From TMED108 sp964386795 (GTDB lineage Bacteria; Fidelibacterota; Marinisomatia; Marinisomatales; TCS55), in assembly GCA_964386795.1 (NCBI GenBank), contig CAYLUE010000011.1, positions 1 through 39,654 on the forward strand: a stretch of DNA of 39,654 nucleotides. Direction: 5' to 3'. Shown one piece after another: positions 1 through 9,087 of the stretch; position 1 is the first letter of the stretch; the number at the start of each line of letters is the position of its first letter. Below the pieces are notes generated by a model. The model had not been told where the DNA came from and ran no database searches. It saw nothing but the letters and a program-made list of their open reading frames with translations. The translations under genes were made by a program, and so were the position numbers.

Positions 1-2
1 AT

Positions 3-638
3 GCGATTGAATCTTCTAGCAATATTTCAAATATTGAAAGTGATTCTGATATGTGCGCATGGGGTGAAGAATTTGCAATAAACGGTTTTTTCAGAGGCAT
101 AAATAATGCCTACTATATAGGTGGCGGTACTGGAATCGCAGATGGAATGAAATTAAATAATCAATTGTTGAGTTTTGATAGCCAGTCAGGCTGGATTACT
201 AAAACCTGGGAGCTAAAATCAAGCAATGGAAGCTCTATTGAGTCTCTTATATCAATGCCAGCAATTAATAATCATTCAGAAAATTCAGTCATGTCCATCA
301 GTAAGATTTTCGCATTGTTGATTTTTGAAAGAGTCCGGACAATTTATGAAGGTTGGGATAATCAATTTATCGTAGAAAGAAAGATTGATAAATCTCATTC
401 CTATCATGGAATATTGTTGGATCGAATAGTTATTGGTCAGAGATTATCGGAATATCTTAACTCCAAAGTTGGAAATAATATCTTTGAACAAATAAAAACT
501 GATTTTATTGAACTTTGCGCACATCATGGGGGAGCTATTAAAGAACATTTTTTAAATGATGATAGGATTGTATTGTCAAGCTTAAGAGAAGCTCCCATTA
601 TTGGGTTAGGGTCAAAAGCATGGATGGAAATTTCATGA
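3..638 (+). CDS. ROK-like sugar kinase, C-terminal part (gene runs off the left edge)
   Basis: The reading frame is open from the window's left edge, so the gene starts upstream and only about 211 C-terminal residues are visible. The stretch IGGGTGIADGMKLNNQLL resembles the glycine-rich ATP/sugar-binding segment of ROK/ASKHA kinases. The C-terminal RIVLSSLREAPIIGLGSKAW resembles the last strand and helix of that fold. The stop overlaps the next start (ATGA at 635-638), so it is translationally coupled to the SpoIID-like gene. With AmpG-like and NagX-like genes following, an N-acetylglucosamine or N-acetylmuramic acid kinase in cell-wall recycling is the likely role. The substrate is inference, and the BadF/BadG-type kinase family is an alternative because the N-terminal motifs are outside the window. 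Confidence 0.55.
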   Translation, partial: AIESSSNISNIESDSDMCAWGEEFAINGFFRGINNAYYIGGGTGIADGMKLNNQLLSFDSQSGWITKTWELKSSNGSSIESLISMPAINNHSENSVMSISKIFALLIFERVRTIYEGWDNQFIVERKIDKSHSYHGILLDRIVIGQRLSEYLNSKVGNNIFEQIKTDFIELCAHHGGAIKEHFLNDDRIVLSSLREAPIIGLGSKAWMEIS

Positions 639-1879
639 CTTCTAAAATCGCTCCATCTAAAGAACCTATTATCAGGGTAGGTATTATCCTGCCTGCTGAT
701 AATATTAAAAATATCGAGCTTGTTTTATCAGATAGTGATTCTTTTGAAATTGAGACGAATGAGAAGATTTACCCTTCTTGTAAAAATAATTCTAATATAA
801 CAATCTCTCTTAATGATGAGAAGATGAGGATAAACGAATTAGACGTTATAACAAAAAAAATAATTATTAATCCAGCCATTGATTCAAGCAATAATTTTTC
901 CATGATCAAGGAAGTTGTAGCCGGCAGAGGATTTCATTGGGAAAAGGTGGTCGATATAAAATATTGGGGCAGTCTCGAATTTGTGATCGTTGAAAATAAT
1001 ATAATGGTCATAAATGAATTAAAACTAGAAGACTATCTAAAATGTGTTGCAACTTCAGAGATGAGCCAGCATTGCCCGAAAGAATTTCTCATCTCACAAA
1101 CAATAGTTGCTCGCTCATGGCTACTCGCAAGCTCTGAACAAAAACATGAATCGCAAGGCTTTGATGTTTGTAATGATGATTGCTGCCAAAGATATCAAGG
1201 TATGGATAACTGTACTATTGAATCAATAGAAGCTGCTGATCAATCACATGGTAAGGTATTAATTTTTGACAATTCTATTTGTGATACTAGATACTCGAAA
1301 TCCTGTGGCGGTAAAACAGAGAATTATGAAAATGTTTGGTCTGGTAAGCCAGTTCCATATCTGATTTCAATTAATGATTGTGATGAAAAAGGGGTTAATT
1401 ATTGCAATCCATCACAATTTCCTGAAAAATCAATCACAAGATTTATTGGATCTGTAGATGAAGATCTAGAGTATTATCATTGGAATCATGAAGTTAATAA
1501 TCAATCAATTATAAACCATCTAAAGAATTATTATGATACGCATGCAAAAGCGATTGTAAATATTATAGCATTGAAAAAAGGGAAATCAGGTAGGATATAC
1601 AACTTAGAAGTTATATACATAGATCAAAAAAATAAGGAAAAGAACTTGATTGTTGAGTCTGAATACAAAATTAGAGATCTTTTATCAGATTCTTTCCTAT
1701 TCAGCTCTGCATTTACTATTGAAAAAAAAGAGCAAGGATTTAGTCTTAATGGTAAAGGATGGGGACATGGAGTTGGTTTGTGCCAGATTGGTGCTTTGAG
1801 CATGGCATTATCTGGAAAAAATTCAAATCAAATACTTAATCATTATTATCCAGGTACAGAAACAAAAAATATATATTAG
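635..1879 (+). CDS. SpoIID/LytB-domain protein, probably cytoplasmic
   Basis: This 414-residue protein carries a SpoIID domain. An N-terminal half opens with EPIIRVGIILP. The core has LEDYLKCVATSEM with the glutamate matching the SpoIID catalytic acid, then QTIVARSW and SKSCGGKTENYENVW. The typical C-terminal signature GWGHGVGLCQIGALSMA and a final HYYPGTE follow. SpoIID proteins are lytic transglycosylases cleaving denuded glycan strands; LytB-type relatives enhance amidases. I chose 635 over the in-frame ATG at 620 because 635 gives a 4-bp ATGA overlap with the upstream stop. No signal peptide or membrane helix is visible, which is unusual for a wall enzyme. The AmpG-like permease starts directly after its stop, so it may act on imported muropeptides. 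Family call is firm; the cytosolic role is inference. Confidence 0.85.
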   Translation: MTSKIAPSKEPIIRVGIILPADNIKNIELVLSDSDSFEIETNEKIYPSCKNNSNITISLNDEKMRINELDVITKKIIINPAIDSSNNFSMIKEVVAGRGFHWEKVVDIKYWGSLEFVIVENNIMVINELKLEDYLKCVATSEMSQHCPKEFLISQTIVARSWLLASSEQKHESQGFDVCNDDCCQRYQGMDNCTIESIEAADQSHGKVLIFDNSICDTRYSKSCGGKTENYENVWSGKPVPYLISINDCDEKGVNYCNPSQFPEKSITRFIGSVDEDLEYYHWNHEVNNQSIINHLKNYYDTHAKAIVNIIALKKGKSGRIYNLEVIYIDQKNKEKNLIVESEYKIRDLLSDSFLFSSAFTIEKKEQGFSLNGKGWGHGVGLCQIGALSMALSGKNSNQILNHYYPGTETKNIY

Positions 1880-3166
1880 ATGAATAGCTTTTCAAAAACA
1901 AAGGGGTGGTCTTGGGTTCCTACTCTATATTTTGCAGAAGGACTTCCATATGCATTCGTAATGATTGTATCTGTAGTATTATATAAAAACCTAAATATAT
2001 CCAATACAGATATAGCTTTGTATACTAGTTGGCTTTATTTACCATGGGTTATTAAGCCGCTGTGGAGTCCGTTCGTGGATATAATTAAAACAAAGCGATA
2101 TTGGATAGTGCTTACACAGCTCATTATTGGTGCAAGCTTAGCAGGTGTTGCTTTCACTATTCCTACTGTTAATACCCTTCAATATACACTAGCATTCTTT
2201 TGGCTTATGGCATTTAGCTCATCAACTCATGATATCGCAGCTGATGGATTTTACATGCTAGGATTATCCAGCCATGATCAATCCTGGTTTATTGGAATTA
2301 GAAATACTTTCTATCGCTTTGCGATTCTTTTTGGGCAGGGTATTATTATCATTATTGCTGGTCAATTAGAGAATATCACTGGAGATCTTAAACTTGCTTG
2401 GTCATTAGTTTTTGGAATTTTATCAGGACTATTTATCCTTTTAGCTATCTACCATAAATTGGTTTTACCTCAACCTAAAAACGATCAAGAAGAATTCAAT
2501 ATTTCTAAGAAGGATATTATAAAAGAATACTTTGAGATTATTAAAGCTTATTTTAAAAAGCCTCAAATTTTACTGATTATTTCTTTTATCTTACTCTATA
2601 GATTTGGAGAAGCGCAGTTGGTAAAAATCGCTCCACTGTTTATGCTTGATTCCCTTGAATCGGGAGGATTAGGTCTATCAACATCTGAATATGGTTTTAT
2701 TTATGGAACTCTAGGAATCGCAATGCTAACATTGGGTGGTATTGTTGGTGGGTTGTTTATAGCAAAAAATGGATTAAAATTTTGGATTATCTGGATGGCG
2801 CTAGCAATGAAATTACCTGATCTAGTTTATATCTATATGGCCTATTCGCAACCAGACAATATGACACTTATAAGCTTCCTTGTATCTATAGAACAATTTG
2901 GATATGGATTTGGCTTTACTGCTTATCTACTTTATATGATGATGATTGCTGAGGGTAATCATAAAACTGCACATTACGCAATATGCACAGGGATCATGGC
3001 GTTAGGTATGATGGTGCCAGGTATGTTTAGTGGAGCAATTCAAGAAAGCTTAGGGTATACAAACTTTTTTTACTGGGTTATGTTTTCCACCATCCCAGGT
3101 TTAATTTTGATTAAATTTATTTCTATTGATTCAAGCTTTGGATTAAAGAAGGACTCAAATAAATGA
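1880..3166 (+). CDS. ampG: AmpG-like muropeptide permease (MFS)
   Basis: The protein has 428 residues with about 12 hydrophobic segments. It opens with VPTLYFAEGLPYAFV, the AmpG-type start in which an FAEGLP motif precedes helix 1, then LPWVIKPLWSPFVD, the loop 2-3 signature of AmpG and acetyl-CoA-transporter-like MFS members. AmpG imports GlcNAc-anhydroMurNAc (peptides) by proton symport across the inner membrane. The start codon abuts the stop of the SpoIID-like gene (TAG-ATG at 1877-1882), and its own stop overlaps the next ATG by 4 bp, so the block is one operon. Context with a sugar kinase and NagX-like protein supports cell-wall sugar uptake. The exact substrate is not shown by the sequence. 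Confidence 0.8.
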   Translation: MNSFSKTKGWSWVPTLYFAEGLPYAFVMIVSVVLYKNLNISNTDIALYTSWLYLPWVIKPLWSPFVDIIKTKRYWIVLTQLIIGASLAGVAFTIPTVNTLQYTLAFFWLMAFSSSTHDIAADGFYMLGLSSHDQSWFIGIRNTFYRFAILFGQGIIIIIAGQLENITGDLKLAWSLVFGILSGLFILLAIYHKLVLPQPKNDQEEFNISKKDIIKEYFEIIKAYFKKPQILLIISFILLYRFGEAQLVKIAPLFMLDSLESGGLGLSTSEYGFIYGTLGIAMLTLGGIVGGLFIAKNGLKFWIIWMALAMKLPDLVYIYMAYSQPDNMTLISFLVSIEQFGYGFGFTAYLLYMMMIAEGNHKTAHYAICTGIMALGMMVPGMFSGAIQESLGYTNFFYWVMFSTIPGLILIKFISIDSSFGLKKDSNK

Positions 3167-4284
3167 ATAAGATAAATAGAATATTAGCTCTAGATACTTT
3201 TCGTGGTGCAACTATTGCGTTGATGATCATTGTCAATAATCCAGGAACTTGGTCTCATGTCTATAGCCCACTAAGACATGCGCAATGGCATGGATGTACT
3301 TTGACAGATTTAGTTTTTCCTTTTTTTCTTTTTATTGTTGGTATAGCAATGAGTTTTTCATTTGAAAAATATGATATTTGTAAAACCGGTCCATTATTTA
3401 ATAAGATAGTATTTCGAACAATATCAATATTCTCCCTTGGACTGATTTTGAATGCATTTCCATTTGTTAGGCAAGATTGGGATTGGTCTTCATTTAGAAT
3501 TCTAGGAGTATTGCAAAGAATTTCTCTTGCGTATTTTATTGCTGCATTTATTATTCTAAGAGCAAATGTAAAGGGCTTGGTTCAAATATCATTTATTATA
3601 TTAATACTATATTGGATAGCTTTATATGCATATGGGCTAATAAGCGGTCTTGACCCGTATGCCTTGAATTCTAATTTACCACTTGCTGTTGATAGAATAA
3701 TCCTTGGAGAGAGCCATTTGTATGGGGGAACTGGAATACAGTTTGACCCTGAAGGCCTCCTAAGCACATTTCCATCCGCGGTTACCGTAATTATAGGTTT
3801 TCTCGTAGGCACAATGATTAAAACAACAAAAGATCACAATGATAATTGCCAGAGAATGTTCATCTTGGGATCACTAATGATAATTTTGGGATGGATTTGG
3901 GGATTAATGTTTCCTATCAATAAGCAGTTATGGACTAGCTCTTACGTGCTTTATACTGCAGGAATAGGAACGATTATTTTATCTGCAATGATCTGGCTAA
4001 TTGATATTATGAAATACAATAAATGGACATTCCCATTTATTGTATTCGGTTCAAATTCAATTTTTATATATGCCTTATCAGGTATTTGGGCGAAGATTCT
4101 ATTAAAAATTCGCTTTAGCCTAAATGGTGATGAGATTTCAGGTTATTCGTATTTATATCAAACAGTCTTTTTACCGATGGCTGGAAATATTAATGGGTCT
4201 CTTTTATTTGCAATCTTCCACGTATTTGTATTTTGGTTAATTTTATTTTGGATGCATACAAAAAAGATCTTTATCAAGCTTTAG
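3163..4284 (+). CDS. NagX/DUF5009-type membrane acyltransferase (HGSNAT-like)
   Basis: This 373-residue protein has about ten membrane helices. Its N-terminus, RILALDTFRGATIALMIIVN followed by HAQWHGCTLTDLVFPFFLF, matches the bacterial relatives of heparan-alpha-glucosaminide N-acetyltransferase (DUF5009, often called NagX). These are thought to transfer acetyl groups to glucosamine residues across the membrane. The start overlaps the AmpG-like stop by 4 bp. It ends tail-to-tail with the EamA gene on the opposite strand, sharing 4 bp. In Bacteroidetes, nagX-like genes often sit beside muropeptide transport and kinase genes, as here. Family recognition is good; activity is inferred. Confidence 0.8.
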   Translation: MNKINRILALDTFRGATIALMIIVNNPGTWSHVYSPLRHAQWHGCTLTDLVFPFFLFIVGIAMSFSFEKYDICKTGPLFNKIVFRTISIFSLGLILNAFPFVRQDWDWSSFRILGVLQRISLAYFIAAFIILRANVKGLVQISFIILILYWIALYAYGLISGLDPYALNSNLPLAVDRIILGESHLYGGTGIQFDPEGLLSTFPSAVTVIIGFLVGTMIKTTKDHNDNCQRMFILGSLMIILGWIWGLMFPINKQLWTSSYVLYTAGIGTIILSAMIWLIDIMKYNKWTFPFIVFGSNSIFIYALSGIWAKILLKIRFSLNGDEISGYSYLYQTVFLPMAGNINGSLLFAIFHVFVFWLILFWMHTKKIFIKL

Positions 4285-5132
4285 TCTGATCTATATTTTA
4301 TTGAGGCGATAATTGATGTGATAATAATTATTGCTCCAATAACAAAAGATTCCATATTCATATTTTTTGAAAAAAATATTATCTCTACAAATAACCCTAA
4401 TGGGATAACTAAATTATTCATTACAGCTAACGTTCCACTATTAACGAGAGTTGACCCATGATTCCAGAAACAATATCCCAGTCCAGAAGCAGCGATACCA
4501 AGCCATATTATTAATATCCAATGCATAGATGTGGCTGGAGCAGTAAAATTATGCGGTGATATTATTAGGCCAATTGAACTCGCTATTAAAGCCCCTAAAA
4601 AGAAATAAGCAAAATCATTTCTTATATTTTGTTGATTTGGGTTCGCTATTTTTATTCTTCTATAAATAATTTGTCCATACGCAAAACACAGGTTAGCCAA
4701 TTGTATCAATAAAAACCCAATTAAGTCATTTTGATCAAAATAAGTACTGCGAAGTAATCCAGCTCCAAATACTGATAATAAAGATAGTGCAATAATCGGT
4801 AATTTGAATTTTCTATCTAGTATATTTGAAATCAATACTACATAAAATGGTGTTGTTATAGTAAACAAAAGAATTCTTTGAACTGTGGTGTAGTTGTATG
4901 CACTTAAATAAAATATATACATCAGACCTAATTGCAATGCTCCAATAGAGCTCATTCTAACTATATAGCTATAAGTAGTATTGATCCTAAGCCAGGGCAG
5001 AAAAAATATAAATGCCACTAATGAACGTAGAAATGCGAGTGTCCAGGAGTTTATTTCAGGTGATAAATAATAACCAATTAAACTAAATGAGAATGACCAT
5101 ATAATTGTAGTGATAATAAGATAAAGCATCAA
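4281..5132 (-). CDS. EamA/DMT-family transporter
   Basis: The 283-residue protein has ten predicted helices arranged as two EamA halves (about residues 1-130 and 145-280). Typical features are the early PEINSWTLAFLRSLVAFIF and a second-half WNHGSTLVNSGTLAVMNNLV. Drug/metabolite transporter members export amino acids or other metabolites; the sequence does not identify a substrate. The gene converges on the NagX-like gene with a 4-bp stop overlap, and no hairpin terminator is visible at that junction. It follows the DUF5916 gene by 24 bp on the same strand and may be co-transcribed with it. Confidence 0.85.
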   Translation of the reverse strand: MMLYLIITTIIWSFSFSLIGYYLSPEINSWTLAFLRSLVAFIFFLPWLRINTTYSYIVRMSSIGALQLGLMYIFYLSAYNYTTVQRILLFTITTPFYVVLISNILDRKFKLPIIALSLLSVFGAGLLRSTYFDQNDLIGFLLIQLANLCFAYGQIIYRRIKIANPNQQNIRNDFAYFFLGALIASSIGLIISPHNFTAPATSMHWILIIWLGIAASGLGYCFWNHGSTLVNSGTLAVMNNLVIPLGLFVEIIFFSKNMNMESFVIGAIIIITSIIASIKYRSD

Positions 5133-5156
5133 TTCATTTTAAAAAAGAATGAATCT

Positions 5157-7349
5157 TCATCTTAAATCAAATAATTGACTATATTTTAAAATTAGTGATT
5201 TAGATTTAGAGTCAATTGGTATTCCATCATAATCCTCCATTTGATTATAGACAATATATAAACCTGACCCTGCGGACTGCTGAAGAATAAATCTCCAGTT
5301 TATAGAACTTACGCCTGATTGGTTATTATATTGCAAAAGCGCCTGCAAGTACATCTTAGGAGAAAAAGCATAGGTTAATCTCGCTTTAGAAAGATATGTT
5401 TTGAAATCTCCTTGAGGAAGTTTAACGCTATTATAATTATAACTGAACTCAGAATTAAAACGATCACCAAATCTAACCTTAAGAGTAGGTCTTGTATTAA
5501 ATCGATCTCCACCAAAAAAACCTCCAATTCTATTCATTGCGCTCAAACTAATAAATTTAGTTTGAGGCGTTGTTATATAGAATTGTCCCTCAATTTCATC
5601 ATATATCCCAACTGGGACAGAAATTTGCTTATCTGAATTAATTAAAAATTCTTCTAATAACCCTTCTTTAATAAAATTTACTCCCGTGTGGAATTCATAA
5701 CCAGATCTAAACTCAAAATGGCTATCAATATGTAATTTCCCGCTTTCATGAAAACCATCTAATTTCCAAAAACCATCATAATTGGTATGAGGCCGAACTT
5801 CTAATAAGCCGAAAAGATCGTCAGGCCGCAATCTGGTGAAAATTCTACCAGACCATTTTCTATATCCACCGCTTCGTTTTAAAAAACCCATTTCAGGGTT
5901 AAAATTTTCGCCAATTTCAGTATAAGAAAGGACAGTTTCAACCTGCTTGCCATTTCTACTGGCTCTGAATCGATAGGAGTATGCTTTATCATTATCTAGA
6001 TCTGGAGTATTAGATGTGGCAACAAATCCATCTACCTGCGCTAATTCACCAATACCTAATTGGCCATCAAGCGCATAAACCTGATTGGAATAACCATTAC
6101 TATTCAGATTAAGAAGATTCGTGGCCATAGCACCAAAAAAGGTTCTATTTGGCATCTCCTTTTTAACTCTAAAAATAGAAAATTCTTCTGATTTAGTACT
6201 CATTGATAACAAGCCTATTCGCATATTTGAAAATGTACCAGTAAGTCTTCCTCCAGCAGTAATTGGAATTTGTTGGCCATCATTCCCTATGCCAATCCTC
6301 CTACTAAAAAACATAGAAAGCTCTGAACCTCCGCGATCTGCTTCCCCGATTGAAAAAAGACCAGCATTTTCCAGAAAAAAGGCTCTTTTCTCTGGAAAAA
6401 AAAGACTAAATCTATCTAAATTAATTTGCTGTTCATCTGCTTCTGCTTGAGCAAAATCTGTATTATATGTCACATCTAAAGTAAGGCTCGATCCAATATT
6501 TATTTTTCCATCAAATCCAAGATCGCTATCCTTGGAACTATTATCAGATGAGTCTGATACAACATTTGTTTGACCAAGGACATAGGGTATAAATTTATAA
6601 CTCCTTGAAGAGGGAATTTTGATTCCTACTAACTGTCCAGCAGATAATAGTCGGTTTACTGTGAATTGTCGTGAAATTTGCGACCACTGGGCTTTTTCTT
6701 GATTACTGCTAATAACACGCTGGAAGTTTATACCCCAAGTTTGATCTTCTTTTGAATTATATCTTAATGTTTTTAGTGGAATTGCAAATTCAGCACTCCA
6801 TCCAAAGTCACCTATAAATGATTTTACACTCCATGCAGCGTCCCAATTAATATTATAACCACCACCAGCGCCCGTTGAAAATCTTCGACTAATTGATCCA
6901 CCTTCTCCACCTTTTGTAATTTGTGCATCATATTCTATACCTGCTGCATTTGTTCCGAAAGCATAACCATTTTGAAGATCTCTAAATGTATCTAAAATAA
7001 ATATGAAGCTATCCATGTCATCTAATGGGGAATCTCTTCTTGCATCAGAGATAATTATTTTATCCGGATTATTATGATAGCAAATCGCAGCAACATATAA
7101 ATTGTCATTAGAAAACATAATTTTAACTTCTGTTCTTTCTGTTGCAGGCTGCCCCTCATCAGGTGACTGCTGAATAAATCCTGTTGCTGAATTAATATTT
7201 TTCCAAGCCGGGTCATCAATAACCCTTCCATCAATATTTGGAAGGATTTCAGCTTTCATTGCATTGATGGTATTCTTTTCCAGCACTATATTCTGTCCAA
7301 AAGCAGATTGTGCAATAATAATGAATAAATAATGCCAGTATAATTTCAT
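5157..7349 (-). CDS. CBM9-like/DUF5916 outer-membrane protein
   Basis: This 730-residue protein begins with a cleavable-looking signal peptide (MKLYWHYLFIIIAQSAFG, then QN). An N-terminal carbohydrate-binding CBM9-like domain covers about residues 30-225, with IDDPAWKNI and later GWSAEFAIPLKTLRY. The rest matches DUF5916, including LDVTYNTDFAQAEADEQQIN and RFSLFFPEKRAFFLENAGLF. The C-terminal 450 residues show alternating polar and hydrophobic strands with many aromatic residues, as in an outer-membrane beta barrel, and the protein ends in LRYSQLFDLR-like aromatic/basic sequence (actually KYSQLFDLR). Function is unknown in this family; sugar binding at the cell surface is inferred from CBM9. 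Genes of this family are frequent in Bacteroidetes, Gemmatimonadetes and Marinimicrobia. Confidence 0.85.
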   Translation of the reverse strand: MKLYWHYLFIIIAQSAFGQNIVLEKNTINAMKAEILPNIDGRVIDDPAWKNINSATGFIQQSPDEGQPATERTEVKIMFSNDNLYVAAICYHNNPDKIIISDARRDSPLDDMDSFIFILDTFRDLQNGYAFGTNAAGIEYDAQITKGGEGGSISRRFSTGAGGGYNINWDAAWSVKSFIGDFGWSAEFAIPLKTLRYNSKEDQTWGINFQRVISSNQEKAQWSQISRQFTVNRLLSAGQLVGIKIPSSRSYKFIPYVLGQTNVVSDSSDNSSKDSDLGFDGKINIGSSLTLDVTYNTDFAQAEADEQQINLDRFSLFFPEKRAFFLENAGLFSIGEADRGGSELSMFFSRRIGIGNDGQQIPITAGGRLTGTFSNMRIGLLSMSTKSEEFSIFRVKKEMPNRTFFGAMATNLLNLNSNGYSNQVYALDGQLGIGELAQVDGFVATSNTPDLDNDKAYSYRFRASRNGKQVETVLSYTEIGENFNPEMGFLKRSGGYRKWSGRIFTRLRPDDLFGLLEVRPHTNYDGFWKLDGFHESGKLHIDSHFEFRSGYEFHTGVNFIKEGLLEEFLINSDKQISVPVGIYDEIEGQFYITTPQTKFISLSAMNRIGGFFGGDRFNTRPTLKVRFGDRFNSEFSYNYNSVKLPQGDFKTYLSKARLTYAFSPKMYLQALLQYNNQSGVSSINWRFILQQSAGSGLYIVYNQMEDYDGIPIDSKSKSLILKYSQLFDLR

Positions 7350-7357
7350 TAATAAAT

Positions 7358-7642
7358 CTATTCCTTATATAGTTTTTCAGTTAGTTTAGCCATATTAAGG
7401 CATTTTTCAGTTACACCACCAATCTCATGAGAGGTGTAATTTACTTCTACAGAACACCATCCAATTAATAAGTCTGGATGATGATTCTCTCTTTCAGCAA
7501 TTATAGCCAGGGCATGGACAAATTCAATACCATCCATATATGAATCAAAAGAAAATTTTCTAGATATTATATTATTTTTATAATTCCATTGTGCCAAAAT
7601 ATCTAACTCTTGATCTATTTTATTTTTATCTAAAAGGCTCAT
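7358..7642 (-). CDS. phhB: Pterin-4a-carbinolamine dehydratase
   Basis: The 94-residue length and the motif ERENHHPDLLIGWCSVEVNY followed by SHEIGGVTEK match the PCD/DCoH family. The paired histidines after the glutamate and the later histidine form the pterin active site, so catalytic residues appear intact. The enzyme dehydrates 4a-hydroxytetrahydrobiopterin, normally to recycle the cofactor of aromatic amino-acid hydroxylases. No such hydroxylase is in this window, so the in vivo partner is unknown. It lies 8 bp upstream of the DUF5916 gene and 19 bp downstream of the MATE gene on the same strand. Confidence 0.93.
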   Translation of the reverse strand: MSLLDKNKIDQELDILAQWNYKNNIISRKFSFDSYMDGIEFVHALAIIAERENHHPDLLIGWCSVEVNYTSHEIGGVTEKCLNMAKLTEKLYKE

Positions 7643-7661
7643 TATTTGCTTTATTCTAAAG

Positions 7662-9020
7662 CTATGCTATTGAAAGCTTTCTAAAGGTATTTGTAACCCA
7701 TGCTATCGAAATTATAGTAGCAAAAATACCAGAAATAAACATGCTATACCAAATCCATTCTACGGGCCTATTTTGAATAAAAGTGAAATAATAAGCTAAT
7801 GGACCAGCGACTCCAATGACTCTAATGGTTGTAATGATAAGAGATGGCATTCCTTGCCCAAGTCCTTGTAATATTCTACCAATGGTCAAACCAATAGAAA
7901 TAAATGGAAACAATAGTGAGATAATTCTTAAGTAATCTATAGATATTTTTTGTATTATTGAATCTGCGGTAAAAATACTAATAACAATTGGGGCAAAAAT
8001 ATATAATATGGCAGAGCATATACTGGTAATAATCAATGAGCTTTTTATGCCATACCAAGATATAATCCTAATTTTGTTTATTTCATTTGCACCATAGAAC
8101 ATACCTACAATAGTAGTTAATGCAGATGCGATTCCAAAGATTGGGAGGAATACTAACATGTCTATTCTGCCGCCAATCTGATATGCGGCTACCGCATTTG
8201 TAGAATAATTTACAAGCAATCGATTGAATACTAGCTGGCCGATTGCCATTATAACCATTGACATAGAAACTGGAATTCCAACTTTAATTATATCAACAAT
8301 AATGTAAGTAGATAGAGAAAAATCTTTGAGCTTAAACTTTATATAGGTATGATGTTTAATAAATAGCATATAAACAAAAATGCACCAAACAATTATTTGA
8401 CTAATTGTTGTTGCCCAAGCTGCACCAGTGACTCCATAGTCAAGATAAAAAATGAATATTGGGTCAAGGATTGTGTTTAAAACTGTACCTAATCCTGCAA
8501 TAATCATTGGGAGCTTCATTTCGCCTTCACCTGCAAGTATTGATCTAAAAAACCCAGAAAAGACACCAAAAGAAATACCATAACAACTAACTCTTAAATA
8601 GCTCCATGCTTGCGGTAATACATCCTGAGTACAGCCCATAAATATTAATATCTGCTCTCCATAGATTAGTCCAAGAGATGTAAGTATTGCACTAATCAAT
8701 AACGCCATCACTACGGCATGCTCAGCAGAATTATCTGCATTAACCTTATCATTTGCACCAATAAACCTTGCTATAGATGCAGTAACTCCATTTCCTAGGC
8801 CAAATGAAAGACCCATAACAAAAAAGAAGATGGGCATGTTAAATGCAACTGCAGCAATTGCATTGCCACCAAGTCGACCAATAAAAATCATATCAATGAT
8901 TGTATATAGTGTTTGAATGCCCATCCCTGCCATTATTGGAATTGCTAAATTCCACATTGACTTCGAAGGGTTTTCTATAAATGATTGTAAAGGAGTATTT
9001 CTTTGGTCAGTATTTTTCAT
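7662..9020 (-). CDS. MATE-family efflux transporter
   Basis: The protein has 452 residues and 12 hydrophobic helices in two homologous halves. The first helix carries MWNLAIPIMAGMGIQTLYTI followed by DMIFIGRLGGNAIAAVAF, a hallmark of the MATE fold, and the second half repeats the pattern (VNYSTNAVAAYQIGGRIDML). MATE proteins export cationic drugs or metabolites using sodium or proton gradients. The substrate is unknown. It may share a transcript with the dehydratase gene 19 bp downstream. Confidence 0.92.
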   Translation of the reverse strand: MKNTDQRNTPLQSFIENPSKSMWNLAIPIMAGMGIQTLYTIIDMIFIGRLGGNAIAAVAFNMPIFFFVMGLSFGLGNGVTASIARFIGANDKVNADNSAEHAVVMALLISAILTSLGLIYGEQILIFMGCTQDVLPQAWSYLRVSCYGISFGVFSGFFRSILAGEGEMKLPMIIAGLGTVLNTILDPIFIFYLDYGVTGAAWATTISQIIVWCIFVYMLFIKHHTYIKFKLKDFSLSTYIIVDIIKVGIPVSMSMVIMAIGQLVFNRLLVNYSTNAVAAYQIGGRIDMLVFLPIFGIASALTTIVGMFYGANEINKIRIISWYGIKSSLIITSICSAILYIFAPIVISIFTADSIIQKISIDYLRIISLLFPFISIGLTIGRILQGLGQGMPSLIITTIRVIGVAGPLAYYFTFIQNRPVEWIWYSMFISGIFATIISIAWVTNTFRKLSIA

Positions 9021-9087
9021 TATTGAATAATCAATGATTTAGGACGCGGGTAATTTATAAGATAAAAACTGTATTCTTCAGACTAAT

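Noticed and set aside
620..634. Earlier SpoIID-gene ATG at 620
   Set aside because: The ATG at 635 gives the 4-bp ATGA overlap seen repeatedly in this window.
5137..5160. Inverted repeat ATTCATT/AATGAAT between the EamA and DUF5916 genes
   Set aside because: Stem of 7 AT-rich pairs with the A/T run inside the loop, so not an intrinsic terminator.
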